From positions 2,514,509 through 2,578,508 of the forward strand of contig NZ_JABEKT010000001.1 in the NCBI RefSeq assembly GCF_013283195.1: a DNA stretch of 64,000 bases. The letters are read 5' to 3'. Within the stretch, counting starts at the first letter, position 1; each line of letters opens with the position of its first letter. Below are positions 1 through 8,596 of this stretch, piece by piece. The notes beneath the pieces are model-generated. The model saw nothing but the letters and a program-made list of their open reading frames with translations. It was not told the origin of the DNA and did no database searches. Source of the stretch: Ensifer adhaerens (GTDB taxonomy: Bacteria > Pseudomonadota > Alphaproteobacteria > Rhizobiales > Rhizobiaceae). The position numbers and the translations under genes were made by a program.

Positions 1-143
1 CTATGCTTGATCGCAAATTATGTCCAGCCTTGACAAGGGTGGGTGGGCAGATTGTCGCGGGGAAAAGCGCGGCCAATTGGCACAAGGACTTGACGGTTTG
101 CGCTACGGCCGTCGAACCACCTTGAAAAGGCAGTTGGGCCGCC

Positions 144-2009
144 CTACTCCGCCGCCTCTTCACGCGCCAGAAATCCGCCGGATTGTCGCGACCAGAGATC
201 GGCGTAAAGACCGCCACGCGAGATCAGTTCGGCGTGGGTTCCGTCCTCGACGATCCGACCCTTGTCCATGACGACGAGCCGGTCGAGAGCGGCAATCGTC
301 GAGAGCCGGTGCGCGATGGCCAGAACCGTCTTGCCCTGCATCAGCCGGTCGAGATTGGACTGGATCGCCGCTTCCACTTCGGAATCGAGCGCCGAGGTCG
401 CCTCGTCGAGAACGAGGATCGGCGCATCTTTGAGCATGACACGCGCAATGGCGATGCGCTGCCGCTGTCCGCCCGAAAGCTTGACGCCACGTTCGCCGAC
501 ATGGGCATCAAAACTCTTGCGGCCGCGCTGGTCCTCGAGGTCGCGGATAAACTCGTACGCCTCGGCCTTCTCGGCGGCCATGATCAGTTGTTCTTCTGTC
601 GCATCCGGGTGTCCGAAGAGGATGTTGTCGCGGATGGAGCGATGCAGAAGCGATGTGTCCTGGCTGACCATACCGACCTGCGCGCGCAGCGATTCCTGCT
701 TCACCGTCGAAATATCCTGGCCGTCGATCAGGATGCGCCCGCCCTCGAGGTCGTAGAAGCGCAGAAGGAGATTGACGAGCGTCGACTTGCCTGCGCCCGA
801 ACGGCCGACGATGCCAACTTTCTCTCCTGGGCGAATGACGAGCGTGAAGTCGTCGATGACGCCTGCACCCTTGCCATAGTGAAACTTGACATGCTCGAAG
901 CGGATCTCCGGCTCGCTGACCGACAACTCCATGGCATCCGGCCTGTCGACCAGACCGATCGGCTGCGAGACGAGTTCGGCCGAATTCTGGATCGTGCCGA
1001 TGTTGCGCATGATCGAGTTGAACTGCGTCATCATCCGCCCGAGCAGCATGTTGAGCCTGAGCACCAGCGCCAGCGTGAAGGCGACCGCGCCCGAACTGAT
1101 CGAACCGCCAAGCCACAGGTGAATGGCATAGATCGCGATCGCCGCAATCATCATGCCCGACAGAAGCGCCAGCGAGGCGCGCACCGCCGTGAGCAGGCGC
1201 GTAAACGGAATGACCGCCCGCTGGAAGCGATCGAAGCCGGCGCGGATATAGCGGTCGTTCTCGTCGTCGCGCCCGAACAGCTTCAATGTCTGGATATTCG
1301 AATAGGCATCCACCATGCGTCCGTTCAGCATCGAGGCCATTTCGGCCGTATCGCGCGCATGCTTGCGGATGCGAGGAACGAAATAGCGCGCCAGCGCCAG
1401 GAAGATGACGATCCAGAACGCGACCATGGCCGCAAGCCGCCAGTCGAGTTGGGCAACCAGCGCCATGGTCGAGGCGGTATAGATGACGATGAACCAGACG
1501 ACCTGCAGCAGCGACACGATCAGGTCGCTGGTCGCCTGTGCGCCAGACCAGACTTTTGTCACGATCCGGCCGGAAAAGTCGTTCTGGAAGAAGGAAAGCG
1601 ATTGCCGCGCGACGTGCGTGTAAGACTGCCAGCGCACCAGATTGAGGAAGCCGGTGATGATCGACTGCTCCTCGACGAGCGCCGCCAGCGACACCGCGAC
1701 GAAGCGGAACACCAGCACCGTCAGCAGCATGAACAGCAGTTCGGGCCCGTTGGCGGAAATCAACCCGCTCCAGCCCGCTTCGGGCTTCACGGTGTCCAGC
1801 AGATCGACAAGCCGCCCGACGAAGTAGAAGAGCCCCGCCTCGAGCATGGCGACAAGGCCGCCGAGGATGGCCATCGCCAGAAACGGTCCCTTGGCCTGGC
1901 GGGCATAGAACCAGGCAAATGCCCACAGTGACTTCGGCGGTTGCAATCGCTCCCGCGGCGCAAACGGCTTGATCCAGTTCTCGAAGATGCTGACGATGGC
2001 GCTGAGCAT
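144..2009 (-). CDS. ABC exporter half-transporter (permease + ATPase)
   Basis: Half-size ABC exporter of 621 residues: about six membrane helices in the first ~330 residues, then a nucleotide-binding domain. Walker A (GRSGAGKST, ~residue 402), signature LSGGQRQR and Walker B LVLDEATSALD are intact. It probably pairs with the equally organised gene 120 bp upstream on the same strand, since tandem half-transporters of this kind usually form heterodimers. The substrate cannot be read from sequence; drugs or lipids are typical of the family. I chose the ATG at 2009 (MLSAIVSIFENW) because its N-terminus matches the MFGWFESRLNPY start of the partner; an in-frame start at 2066 would add 19 cysteine-rich residues with no ribosome site. 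Confidence 0.9.
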   Translation of the reverse strand: MLSAIVSIFENWIKPFAPRERLQPPKSLWAFAWFYARQAKGPFLAMAILGGLVAMLEAGLFYFVGRLVDLLDTVKPEAGWSGLISANGPELLFMLLTVLVFRFVAVSLAALVEEQSIITGFLNLVRWQSYTHVARQSLSFFQNDFSGRIVTKVWSGAQATSDLIVSLLQVVWFIVIYTASTMALVAQLDWRLAAMVAFWIVIFLALARYFVPRIRKHARDTAEMASMLNGRMVDAYSNIQTLKLFGRDDENDRYIRAGFDRFQRAVIPFTRLLTAVRASLALLSGMMIAAIAIYAIHLWLGGSISSGAVAFTLALVLRLNMLLGRMMTQFNSIMRNIGTIQNSAELVSQPIGLVDRPDAMELSVSEPEIRFEHVKFHYGKGAGVIDDFTLVIRPGEKVGIVGRSGAGKSTLVNLLLRFYDLEGGRILIDGQDISTVKQESLRAQVGMVSQDTSLLHRSIRDNILFGHPDATEEQLIMAAEKAEAYEFIRDLEDQRGRKSFDAHVGERGVKLSGGQRQRIAIARVMLKDAPILVLDEATSALDSEVEAAIQSNLDRLMQGKTVLAIAHRLSTIAALDRLVVMDKGRIVEDGTHAELISRGGLYADLWSRQSGGFLAREEAAE

Positions 2010-2090
2010 GGTTCCGATATAGGCGGTTCGGCGGCAACAGCAATCCGTTTCCACCATTGGGCGCATTACAAATGCGTAACGTCAATTCGG

Positions 2091-2121
2091 CAGTCCCGCC
2101 GCCACTGGGGCGGCGGGACTG
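2091..2121. repeat. Perfect intercistronic hairpin
   Basis: A 13-bp perfect stem (CAGTCCCGCCGCC and its complement) with a 5-nt loop lies just after the stop of the upstream ABC gene and before the start of the downstream one. Neither strand has a T-run after it, so it looks more like an mRNA-stability or partial-attenuation element within the two-gene operon than a full terminator. Confidence 0.6.
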
Positions 2122-2128
2122 CTGCGGA

Positions 2129-3982
2129 TCACTCCGCCGCTTCTTCCTTCTCGGCATCGTCGGCGATGAAACCGCCCGACTGGCGCGACCAGAGGTCGGC
2201 ATAGAGGCCACCCTTGGCGACAAGCTCTGCATGCGAACCGGTTTCAACGATCCGGCCAGCCTCGAGGATGACCAGGCGGTCCATTTCCGTCAGCGTCGAC
2301 AGGCGATGGGCAATCGCGATCACCGTCTTGCCGGCCATCAGCGCGAACAGGTTCTCCTGGATCGCCTGCTCGACTTCGGAATCGAGCGCTGATGTCGCCT
2401 CGTCGAGGACCAGGATCGGTGCGTCCTTGAGGAAGACACGGGCAATAGCGATGCGCTGACGCTGGCCGCCGGAGAGCTTGACGCCCCTTTCGCCGACCTG
2501 GGCATCGAGCCCCTTGCGCCCCTGGTTGTCCTCAAGCGCCTGGATGAACTCCCAGGCGTTCGCTCGCTTCGCTGCCGCCGTGATCGCTTCGTCGTCCGCT
2601 TCCGGATGCCCATAGGCGATGTTGTCGCGAATCGAGCGATGCAGCAGCGAGGTGTCCTGCGTGACGACGCCGATCTGGGCGCGCAGGCTATCCTGCGTGA
2701 CGGTGGCGATATCCTTGCCGTCGATCCGGATTGCGCCCGATTCCACGTCATAGAACCGCAACAGCAGGTTCATCAGCGTCGTCTTGCCGGCGCCGGACCG
2801 GCCAACCAGACCGATCTTCTCACCCGGCTTGATGTCGAGCGACAGGTGATCGATGACACCCTTCGCCTTGCCGTAATGGAAGCGAACGTTGTCGTAGGTG
2901 ATCCCACCCTTTTCAGCCTTGAGCGCCTTGGCATCCGGCTCGTCGACGATGTCGTGCGCCTTGGTCATCATGCCGATGCCGTCATAGACCGTGCCGATGT
3001 TCTCGAACAGCGCCGAGACTTCCCACATGATCCACTGCGACATGCCGTTGATGCGCATGGCGAGACCGACGGCGATCGCGATCGCTCCGACCGAGATGGC
3101 GCTCGTCAGCCACAGGTGAATGCCGAGCGCACTGATGGCAAACAGCGCGATGCTGTTGTTGGCATAGACCAGCACGTGGAACAGCGTCACCTTGCGCATC
3201 TGGCGATGCACGGTGCTGAGGAAGCCATCCATTCCGTCGCGCGCGTAGGTTTCCTCGCGGCCCGCATGCGAGAACAGCTTAACCGTACCGATGTTGGTAT
3301 AGCTGTCGACGATACGGCCCGTCATCATCGAGCGCGCGTCGGCCTGCTCCTTGGAAATCTTCTGCAGCCGCGGCACGAAATAGCTGACGATACCGATGTA
3401 GATCACCAGCCAGACGGCAAGCGGCGTCACCAGCCGCCAGTCGGCGGCGGCAACGACGATCAGCATCGTGACGAAGTAACTGACGACGTAGACGAAGACG
3501 TCGAGGATCTTCATCACCGTTTCGCGAACAGCAAGCGAGGTCTGCATGACCTTGGTCGCGACGCGTCCGGCGAACTCGTTGGCGAAGAACGTCATGCTCT
3601 GGCGCAGCAGATAGCGGTGCATCTGCCAGCGGGCGATCATCGGGTAATTGCCGAGCAGTACCTGGTGCATGATCAGCGAATCGATTGCCACCAGCAGCGG
3701 CAGGCCGATCAACACCAGGCCGCCCATCCAGATGAGCCTGTGGCCCTCCGCTTCCAGGAAGGTGTCGCGATTGGCGCTCGACAGCCAGTCAACCATGTTT
3801 CCGAGAAACTGGAACAGCGCCACTTCGCCGATGGCGATAAGCATGGTGCAGACCGACATGATGAGCAGCCACGGAACCGCGGGCTTGGAATAGTGCCAGC
3901 AGAAGGCAAAAAGGCCTTTCGGCGGAAGCACGGGCTCTTCCGTCGGATAAGGATTGAGGCGGGATTCAAACCAGCCAAACAT
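2129..3982 (-). CDS. ABC exporter half-transporter (permease + ATPase)
   Basis: Half-size ABC exporter of 617 residues and the promoter-proximal gene of a two-gene operon. It has an N-terminal transmembrane domain and a C-terminal ATPase with Walker A GRSGAGKTT, signature LSGGQRQR and Walker B LVLDEATSALD. The sequence is clearly homologous over its whole length to the downstream partner, so the pair arose by duplication. Both ATPase sites look catalytically complete, unlike heterodimers that have one degenerate site. The C-terminus is acidic (DDAEKEEAAE). The substrate is unknown. Confidence 0.9.
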   Translation of the reverse strand: MFGWFESRLNPYPTEEPVLPPKGLFAFCWHYSKPAVPWLLIMSVCTMLIAIGEVALFQFLGNMVDWLSSANRDTFLEAEGHRLIWMGGLVLIGLPLLVAIDSLIMHQVLLGNYPMIARWQMHRYLLRQSMTFFANEFAGRVATKVMQTSLAVRETVMKILDVFVYVVSYFVTMLIVVAAADWRLVTPLAVWLVIYIGIVSYFVPRLQKISKEQADARSMMTGRIVDSYTNIGTVKLFSHAGREETYARDGMDGFLSTVHRQMRKVTLFHVLVYANNSIALFAISALGIHLWLTSAISVGAIAIAVGLAMRINGMSQWIMWEVSALFENIGTVYDGIGMMTKAHDIVDEPDAKALKAEKGGITYDNVRFHYGKAKGVIDHLSLDIKPGEKIGLVGRSGAGKTTLMNLLLRFYDVESGAIRIDGKDIATVTQDSLRAQIGVVTQDTSLLHRSIRDNIAYGHPEADDEAITAAAKRANAWEFIQALEDNQGRKGLDAQVGERGVKLSGGQRQRIAIARVFLKDAPILVLDEATSALDSEVEQAIQENLFALMAGKTVIAIAHRLSTLTEMDRLVILEAGRIVETGSHAELVAKGGLYADLWSRQSGGFIADDAEKEEAAE

Positions 3983-4384
3983 TGTCTAGCTCCTTCAGAG
4001 TATTTTGAAGGAAGGCGGGTGTCTCTCCCCGCATTCTTTATCGTGAAAATTTCAGTCCGGAAATGCTGTCCCGCAAAAGCGGGTCTATCTTCCGGAGTTC
4101 CGGAAGCGCGCATAAATCTCTTGAAAGATAGGTCGCGAAACCGGTCAGGCCAAACGGTGGCCCATCACTCCAGGAAGGCGTGTCAACATCAATACAGTCA
4201 TCGTTGCCTCCGTCGGTTCGCGTTGAAGAGAGGTCCTGTCTACCTCCATTCGCGCGGAGATGCCAGATTGTCGCAGACACTTTCTTGCCTGTTTTTTCAT
4301 CGCTTCGTCGGATGTTGCCAGTTCGGCACAGATTAGCGACTACAAAATCAGCGAGAACACGACCGACATGCGTAGGAAACACCC
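3983..4384. other. 402-bp divergent intergenic region with stacked hairpins
   Basis: This region separates the ABC operon (minus strand) from the GNAT gene (plus strand) and must hold both promoters. I see no convincing ORF. Two small hairpins sit side by side: CCCGC-aaaa-GCGGG at 4070-4083 and CTTCCGG-agtt-CCGGAAG at 4089-4106. A longer-range pairing of CTATCTT (4085-4091) with AAGATAG (4126-4132) could close over the second. This could be a leader or a small RNA, but no terminator T-run supports it. Confidence 0.4.
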
Positions 4385-4948
4385 ATGAATGCATCATCGA
4401 CGCCCCCTATTGATTTGAAGGGGCAGGATTTCCTGCTGAGGCGCGCGCAGGAAAACGACGTCGAGGCGCGGTTGGCACTCGGGCGGGACCCGGAGATCTA
4501 CCGCATGTTTGGCGGCGACGCATTCGTGACTCGCCCCTACACGCAAGCGGACGCCGAAGCGTGGTTGCGGGCCAATATCGAGCACCCGGCCGCCTGGATT
4601 ATCGACCGCGGCGGGTTGATCGGCGAGGTCAGGCTCGACAATATCGATCGGCACGACCGGCGCGCCTCTTTCGCCATCGGCATCCTTGATCGGAAATTGC
4701 TGGGCCAAGGGATTGGCACTGCCGTTGCGAAGCTTGTATTGGGCCACGCATTCGGTGCACTCGCCCTGCACCGGGTTTCGCTGCGCGTTCTTGCTTTCAA
4801 CGAGCGTGCCATTGCCAGCTACCGCAAATGCGGCTTTTCGATTGAGGGGCGCGAACGGGAGGCGGCGCTGGTCGATGGCGAATGGCACGATGACATCATG
4901 ATGGGGATTCTCGCGCACGAGTTCTCCGCACCAAAAGACACACCGTAA
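4385..4948 (+). CDS. GNAT-family N-acetyltransferase (RimJ/RimL-like)
   Basis: 187-residue acetyltransferase of the GNAT fold, closest in layout to the RimJ/RimL/SpeG group. The acetyl-CoA pyrophosphate-binding loop is visible as LLGQGIGTAVAKLVL (~residues 102-116), followed by the typical LHRVSLRVLAFNERAIASYRK segment, where the asparagine and tyrosine are conserved. The protein could acetylate a ribosomal protein N-terminus, a polyamine or a small molecule; sequence alone does not decide. The stop is 15 bp before the trmL start, so the two genes are probably cotranscribed. Confidence 0.85.
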   Translation: MNASSTPPIDLKGQDFLLRRAQENDVEARLALGRDPEIYRMFGGDAFVTRPYTQADAEAWLRANIEHPAAWIIDRGGLIGEVRLDNIDRHDRRASFAIGILDRKLLGQGIGTAVAKLVLGHAFGALALHRVSLRVLAFNERAIASYRKCGFSIEGREREAALVDGEWHDDIMMGILAHEFSAPKDTP

Positions 4949-4963
4949 GGAAAGTGACCAGAC

Positions 4964-5425
4964 GTGAGTGACCTTCGCATTGCCCTCTACCAGCCGGACA
5001 TTCCCGGCAACACCGGCACGATCCTGCGCCTTGCCGCCTGCCTGGGGCTTGCCGTCGATGTCATTGAGCCTGCGGGTTTCGATCTTTCCGACAGAAATCT
5101 GAAGCGCGCGGGCATGGACTACATCGCCTCGGTCACCCTCACCCGCCACATCAACTGGGAACGGTTCGAGGCATGGCGGGCCTCGACCGGGCGAAGGCTC
5201 GTCCTGGCCTCCACCAAGGCCGCCGAACCCTACACCCGCTTCCAGTTCCGCCCCGATGACATCCTGCTCTTCGGGCGCGAAAGCGCTGGCGTGCCAGACC
5301 ATGTGCATGATCGCGCGGAAGGCCGCATCCTCATCCCGATGGCCGAGGGGCAACGGTCGTTGAATGTCGCCATGTCCGCGGCCATGATCGCCGGTGAGGC
5401 AATCCGGCAAGTGCAGCTGGTCTGA
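4964..5425 (+). CDS. trmL: tRNA (cytidine(34)-2'-O)-methyltransferase TrmL
   Basis: 153-residue SPOUT-class methyltransferase that 2'-O-methylates the wobble nucleotide of certain tRNA-Leu species, using S-adenosylmethionine. The minimal length is typical of TrmL, which lacks extra RNA-binding domains. Visible family motifs are YQPDIPGNTGTILR at the N-terminus and the trefoil-knot segments LLFGRESAGVP and MAEGQRSLNVAMSAAM. The start is GTG, with AAGGAA upstream at 4947-4952. It lies 15 bp downstream of the acetyltransferase gene. Confidence 0.93.
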   Translation: MSDLRIALYQPDIPGNTGTILRLAACLGLAVDVIEPAGFDLSDRNLKRAGMDYIASVTLTRHINWERFEAWRASTGRRLVLASTKAAEPYTRFQFRPDDILLFGRESAGVPDHVHDRAEGRILIPMAEGQRSLNVAMSAAMIAGEAIRQVQLV

Positions 5426-5468
5426 AAAGCTTCGCATCGCTCTTCCCCGCTTTCCCGATGAGGTTTTG

Positions 5469-5495
5469 ATGGGCGCCACCGACGGCAGCGCCCAT
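5469..5495. terminator. Convergent hairpin between trmL and the FMN reductase gene
   Basis: An 8-bp perfect stem (ATGGGCGC / GCGCCCAT, 11-nt loop) sits between two convergent genes. It has short A/T flanks but no strong U-run on either strand, so it may be a weak bidirectional terminator. Confidence 0.4.
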
Positions 5496-5500
5496 AAAAG

Positions 5501-6076
5501 TCAGGCAGCAATCTCGTTGTAGGGCGTCGACTTGCGCGCCTGCTTCAAGGTCCGCGCCCACCAGAGAAGCCGGTCCATCATCAGGAACAGCGGCGCGCGC
5601 ATCTCCTCGGGTTTATAGAGGTTGCCGGCCGCATCGAATTTCGACCAGGCCTTGGCAAACTGGACGCCGTCGCGCAGCGTCACAGCGTGCAACTCGCCGA
5701 AGACCTGCCGCAGCTGTTCGACGGCACGGATACCGCCGGATGCGCCGCCATAGGAAACGAAGGCAATGGGTTTGGCATGCCAGGGCTCGTAAACTGAATC
5801 GATCAGCTCCTTCAGCGCGGCCGGGTAGCCGTGGTTGTATTCCGGCGTCACCACCAGAAAGGCGTCCGCTTCCGCGACCTTGCGCTCCAGCCACTCGCCG
5901 GGATTGACCGCAGCACCGACGCCGCGCGACGCCCGCAGCCGCGCCGGGTCGATGACCGTGAGATTGAACACGGTCGAATCCGAAATCTCGCGGATCAGCC
6001 AGTTGGCGACCGTATCGCAGAAGCGTCCCTGCCGGGCGCTGCCGTAGATCACCGCAAGCGTCATTTTCTCTGTCAT
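5501..6076 (-). CDS. NADPH-dependent FMN reductase family protein
   Basis: 191-residue flavodoxin-like quinone/FMN reductase (FMN_red family). The FMN phosphate loop is GSARQGRFCDTVANWL (residues 12-27), and the second FMN-contacting segment is TPEYNHGYPAALKELID; YGGASGG follows. Such enzymes reduce flavins, quinones, azo compounds or chromate with NAD(P)H. The gene diverges from soxR, and the shared region holds a SoxR-type promoter reading into this gene, so I infer it is a SoxR-activated response to redox-cycling compounds. A ribosome site (AAGGAG) precedes the ATG. Confidence 0.88.
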   Translation of the reverse strand: MTEKMTLAVIYGSARQGRFCDTVANWLIREISDSTVFNLTVIDPARLRASRGVGAAVNPGEWLERKVAEADAFLVVTPEYNHGYPAALKELIDSVYEPWHAKPIAFVSYGGASGGIRAVEQLRQVFGELHAVTLRDGVQFAKAWSKFDAAGNLYKPEEMRAPLFLMMDRLLWWARTLKQARKSTPYNEIAA

Positions 6077-6114
6077 GGGGATCAGCTCCTTGTTGTGACT
6101 TCCATTGAGCTCAT

Positions 6115-6145
6115 GCTATAAAACCTCAACATTAGTTGAGGTCAA
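6115..6145 (-). promoter_or_regulatory. SoxR-activated promoter with sox box
   Basis: Read on the minus strand: -35 TTGACC (6145-6140), a 19-bp spacer and -10 TATAGC (6120-6115). The spacer carries the 18-bp dyad CCTCAACATTAGTTGAGG (6124-6141), which has the same CCTCAA/TTGAGG half-sites as the Escherichia coli soxS operator. The overlong 19-bp spacer is the hallmark of MerR-family promoters that the activator must untwist. Output is toward the FMN reductase gene; the site also lies just upstream of soxR, so autoregulation is likely. Confidence 0.88.
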
Positions 6146-6153
6146 TAGGCGTC

Positions 6154-6633
6154 ATGACGATTGTCAGAAGCAGCGAGATGCGACGTGAACTCACGGTCGG
6201 CGAAGTCGCCGAGCGCAGCGGCGTCGCCGTTTCCACTCTCCACTTTTATGAAGCCAAGGGGCTGATCAGCAGCAACCGCAGCCGCGGCAACCAACGTCGT
6301 TATCCCCGCAGTGTTCTGCGTCGCGTGGCAGTAATCAAGGTCGCGCAGCGCACGGGGATTCCGCTTGCGGAAATCCAGGCGGCGTTAACGGTCCTGCCGG
6401 ACGATCGTCCCTTGACTGTTCAGGATTGGGCGCGCCTGTCGGAGAGCTGGCATGAGCAACTGAACGAGCGCATTGCGAGCCTGATGGCGCTGCGCGACCA
6501 TCTGACAAGCTGCATCGGCTGCGGATGTCTGTCGCTGCGGGAATGTCCGCTACGCAATCCGCACGACGTGCTTTCGATGGAGGGCGCCGGCCCGCGGTTG
6601 ATGGATGCAACCGAAGAGGACGGCCAGCCTTAG
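6154..6633 (+). CDS. soxR: Redox-sensitive transcriptional activator SoxR
   Basis: 159-residue MerR-family regulator. The N-terminal helix-turn-helix reads LTVGEVAERSGVAVSTLHFYE, and the C-terminal [2Fe-2S]-binding signature CIGCGCLSLRECPL supplies the four cysteines (about residues 120, 123, 125 and 131) that define SoxR. Oxidation of the cluster by redox-active compounds turns the bound protein into an activator. I chose the ATG at 6154 because the longer in-frame start at 6136 would lie inside the sox box. The gene is divergent from the FMN reductase, its likely target. Confidence 0.95.
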   Translation: MTIVRSSEMRRELTVGEVAERSGVAVSTLHFYEAKGLISSNRSRGNQRRYPRSVLRRVAVIKVAQRTGIPLAEIQAALTVLPDDRPLTVQDWARLSESWHEQLNERIASLMALRDHLTSCIGCGCLSLRECPLRNPHDVLSMEGAGPRLMDATEEDGQP

Positions 6634-6670
6634 AAGACTTGACTGTCCGAAGCTGTGCTCGCCGGGAGCA

Positions 6671-6931
6671 TCAATCCGCGGTCGGGAGGCGGCGCATGGT
6701 AAATTCGATCTGGTCGCCATCAAGCTGACGCCAGCTTTCCACCTCGGTCCAGTAGGCGGCTTTCGGCCAGGTATCGAACCATTCGCGTGCCTTGGCACGG
6801 GCAGCACTTCGATCGAGCCGAAAGGTCTCACGCACGAAAAGGCCATCGCCTCGGGCTGGATTGTCCCGGCGATGCCGGGCGATCTGACGCCGCAAACCAT
6901 CAAGCGGCGGAGCTGCGGGTATTCTCGCCAT
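6671..6931 (-). CDS. Conserved hypothetical protein, 86 aa
   Basis: Small basic protein of 86 residues with no recognised domain. It is rich in Arg and Trp and has a regular helical-looking middle (RSAARAKAREWFDTWPKAAYW) ending in DGDQIEFTMRRLP. The start at 6931 has AGAGG upstream and is preferred to the in-frame start at 7000. It is convergent with soxR, 37 bp away. Codon use looks normal for the neighbourhood, which supports a real gene. Function unknown. Confidence 0.6.
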   Translation of the reverse strand: MARIPAAPPLDGLRRQIARHRRDNPARGDGLFVRETFRLDRSAARAKAREWFDTWPKAAYWTEVESWRQLDGDQIEFTMRRLPTAD

Positions 6932-7067
6932 GGACCATACCTCTGAGGGTAAAGATAGTGTGGGTATGGATCCATTGCGAGTCCGTTTTACACCGTCCAT
7001 CCGATGCGGCAGACTACAGCGCCGCGCGTCGAATATGATGCGCTAACGACGCTGTAGCACTTTAGAC

Positions 7068-7121
7068 TTGCTGCATAATTTTCGCCTTGAATCGAATCCG
7101 ATTTAAGGAATCTTGCAGCAA
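7068..7121 (+). promoter_or_regulatory. Nested dyad in the hemF promoter/leader
   Basis: An inner dyad CCTTGAATCG-aatc-CGATTTAAGG (7085-7108, 9 of 10 pairs) is nested in an outer perfect pair TTGCTGCA (7068-7075) / TGCAGCAA (7114-7121). A candidate -10, CATAAT (7074-7079), would place the transcript start near 7086, at the inner dyad. It could be an operator for an oxygen/iron/haem regulator or an mRNA structure; it does not match the FNR/FixK consensus. Confidence 0.45.
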
Positions 7122-7229
7122 CCCGATACGCCAACCGCCGTTGCCAATCCGGCGGAAATATGAACTGTGGCGCACATCAACGAATCGGCGGCTTTCCGGC
7201 GCGCAAAGCCGCGAACAGGACAAATTTTC

Positions 7230-8141
7230 ATGGAACGACCGCAACTGCCCCAGGGGCTGCCTGCCGATATCGAAGACAAGAAGGCCGCAGCCAGGGCCTG
7301 GTTCGAAAGCCTGCGCGACACGATCTGCGCCGCCTTCGAAGCGGTCGAAGATGACCTGAGCGGGCCGTTGTCCGACCGTGAACCGGGCCGCTTCGTCGGC
7401 AAGGAGTGGAGCCGGGACGGCGGCGAAGGCGGCGGCGGTCGCATGTCGATGATGGAAGGGCGCGTCTTCGAGAAGGTCGGCGTACACACCTCGACCGTCT
7501 TTGGCGAATTCTCGCCCGAGTTCCGCGAGCAGATCCCCGGCGCCAGTGAAGACCCACGCTTCTGGGCATCGGGCATTTCACTGATCGCGCATCCCGTGAA
7601 CCCGAACGTGCCTGCCGTTCACATGAACACCCGCATGGTCGTTACCACCAGCAACTGGTTCGGCGGCGGCGCCGACCTGACGCCCGTGCTCGACCGCCGC
7701 CGCGTCATGACCGATCCGGACACGCAGCTGTTCCACCGCGCCATGGAGATCACCTGCAATCGCCATGCGGTCGCCGATCACGCCAAGTACAAGCAGTGGT
7801 GCGACGACTACTTCTTCCTGAAACACCGGAATGAGCCGCGAGGCACGGGTGGCATCTTCTACGATTGGCTGCGTTCCCCGGATGAGCAGGGCGGCTGGGA
7901 AGCCGACTTCGCCTTTACGCGCGACCTCGGCAAGGCTTTCGCTCTCGTCTATCCCAAGATCGTCCGCAGCAATTTCAACACGCCATGGACCGAGGAAGAT
8001 CGCGACGAACAGCTCGTGCGCCGGGGCCGTTACGTCGAGTTCAACCTGCTTTACGATCGCGGCACCATCTTCGGGCTGAAGACCGGCGGCAACGTCGAGT
8101 CGATCCTCTCGTCCCTGCCCCCGGTCGTGCGCTGGCCCTGA
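7230..8141 (+). CDS. hemF: Oxygen-dependent coproporphyrinogen-III oxidase
   Basis: 303-residue aerobic coproporphyrinogen oxidase, which oxidatively decarboxylates two propionates of coproporphyrinogen III to give protoporphyrinogen IX in haem synthesis. Family blocks are all present: [54 protein letters not shown] and the C-terminal [21 protein letters not shown] chose the ATG at 7230, with AACAGGA upstream; the open frame runs further back to 7167 but only through a GTG without a ribosome site. Transcribed alone, with a hairpin directly downstream. Confidence 0.96.
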   Translation: MERPQLPQGLPADIEDKKAAARAWFESLRDTICAAFEAVEDDLSGPLSDREPGRFVGKEWSRDGGEGGGGRMSMMEGRVFEKVGVHTSTVFGEFSPEFREQIPGASEDPRFWASGISLIAHPVNPNVPAVHMNTRMVVTTSNWFGGGADLTPVLDRRRVMTDPDTQLFHRAMEITCNRHAVADHAKYKQWCDDYFFLKHRNEPRGTGGIFYDWLRSPDEQGGWEADFAFTRDLGKAFALVYPKIVRSNFNTPWTEEDRDEQLVRRGRYVEFNLLYDRGTIFGLKTGGNVESILSSLPPVVRWP

Positions 8142-8596
8142 TATGCTCCGTGGCCCGACCGATCTGGGAAGAGATCGGTCGGGGTCAGTCTTGTGATGGG
8201 CGCTGGCAGAAAGCCGGCAGGACCGGCTTCCAGATTGCGAGTTGGGGCCAGATGCCTTTCCGCCTTTTTTGCCGAACGCATCGGCGTCGCCAATTGAAAC
8301 TCTCTCCGAACACTTCAACGTGCTGGTGACGACCAGTTCACCGCGCCCTGCGCCGTGAAATGCGCTCAGGCCCTTGTGCTTTTCCAGACCCATGAACATC
8401 TACTAGACGTGGTGTCGTAAAATCTCTTCGCGCCGCTACGCAAGCATGCCGTTCTACCGAAATCCCAGTCCCAATCTGTCCGTCCCCATCGGGTCCGCTG
8501 CAATATTTGGATCTGGTGCATGATCCGGGTGGCGACGCCAGTCCCCAAAATGGCATCGACGGATGACAAGTCATCACCACGCGAGAAGGACAACGC
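8142..8596. other. 455-bp intergenic region after hemF
   Basis: Begins with the hemF hairpin. The rest, up to the S41-like gene, has no convincing ORF; the open frames here run into hemF antisense and are shadows. A small hairpin CTGGT-gacg-ACCAG lies near 8323-8336. A promoter for the next gene must lie here, but I cannot place it with confidence. Confidence 0.4.
8155..8184 (+). terminator. Probable hemF terminator
   Basis: A 12-bp stem (CCCGACCGATCT / AGATCGGTCGGG, 6-nt loop) begins 14 bp after the hemF stop codon. The T-tract that follows is weak (GTCAGTCTTG), so termination efficiency is uncertain. Confidence 0.6.

Noticed and set aside
1-143. A gene at the left edge
   Set aside because: The 143 bases before the ABC gene stop contain no supported start, stop or domain; nothing can be said without the adjoining sequence.
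183-1931. Long plus-strand ORF opposite the ABC exporter gene (and a similar one at 2606-4336)
   Set aside because: Antisense shadow of a high-GC gene: Arg/His/Asp-rich with no domain, while the minus strand has complete ABC motifs.
7001-7229. FNR/FixK-type box upstream of hemF
   Set aside because: The dyad there (TTGAATCG...CGATTTAA) does not fit TTGAT-N4-ATCAA spacing and bases.
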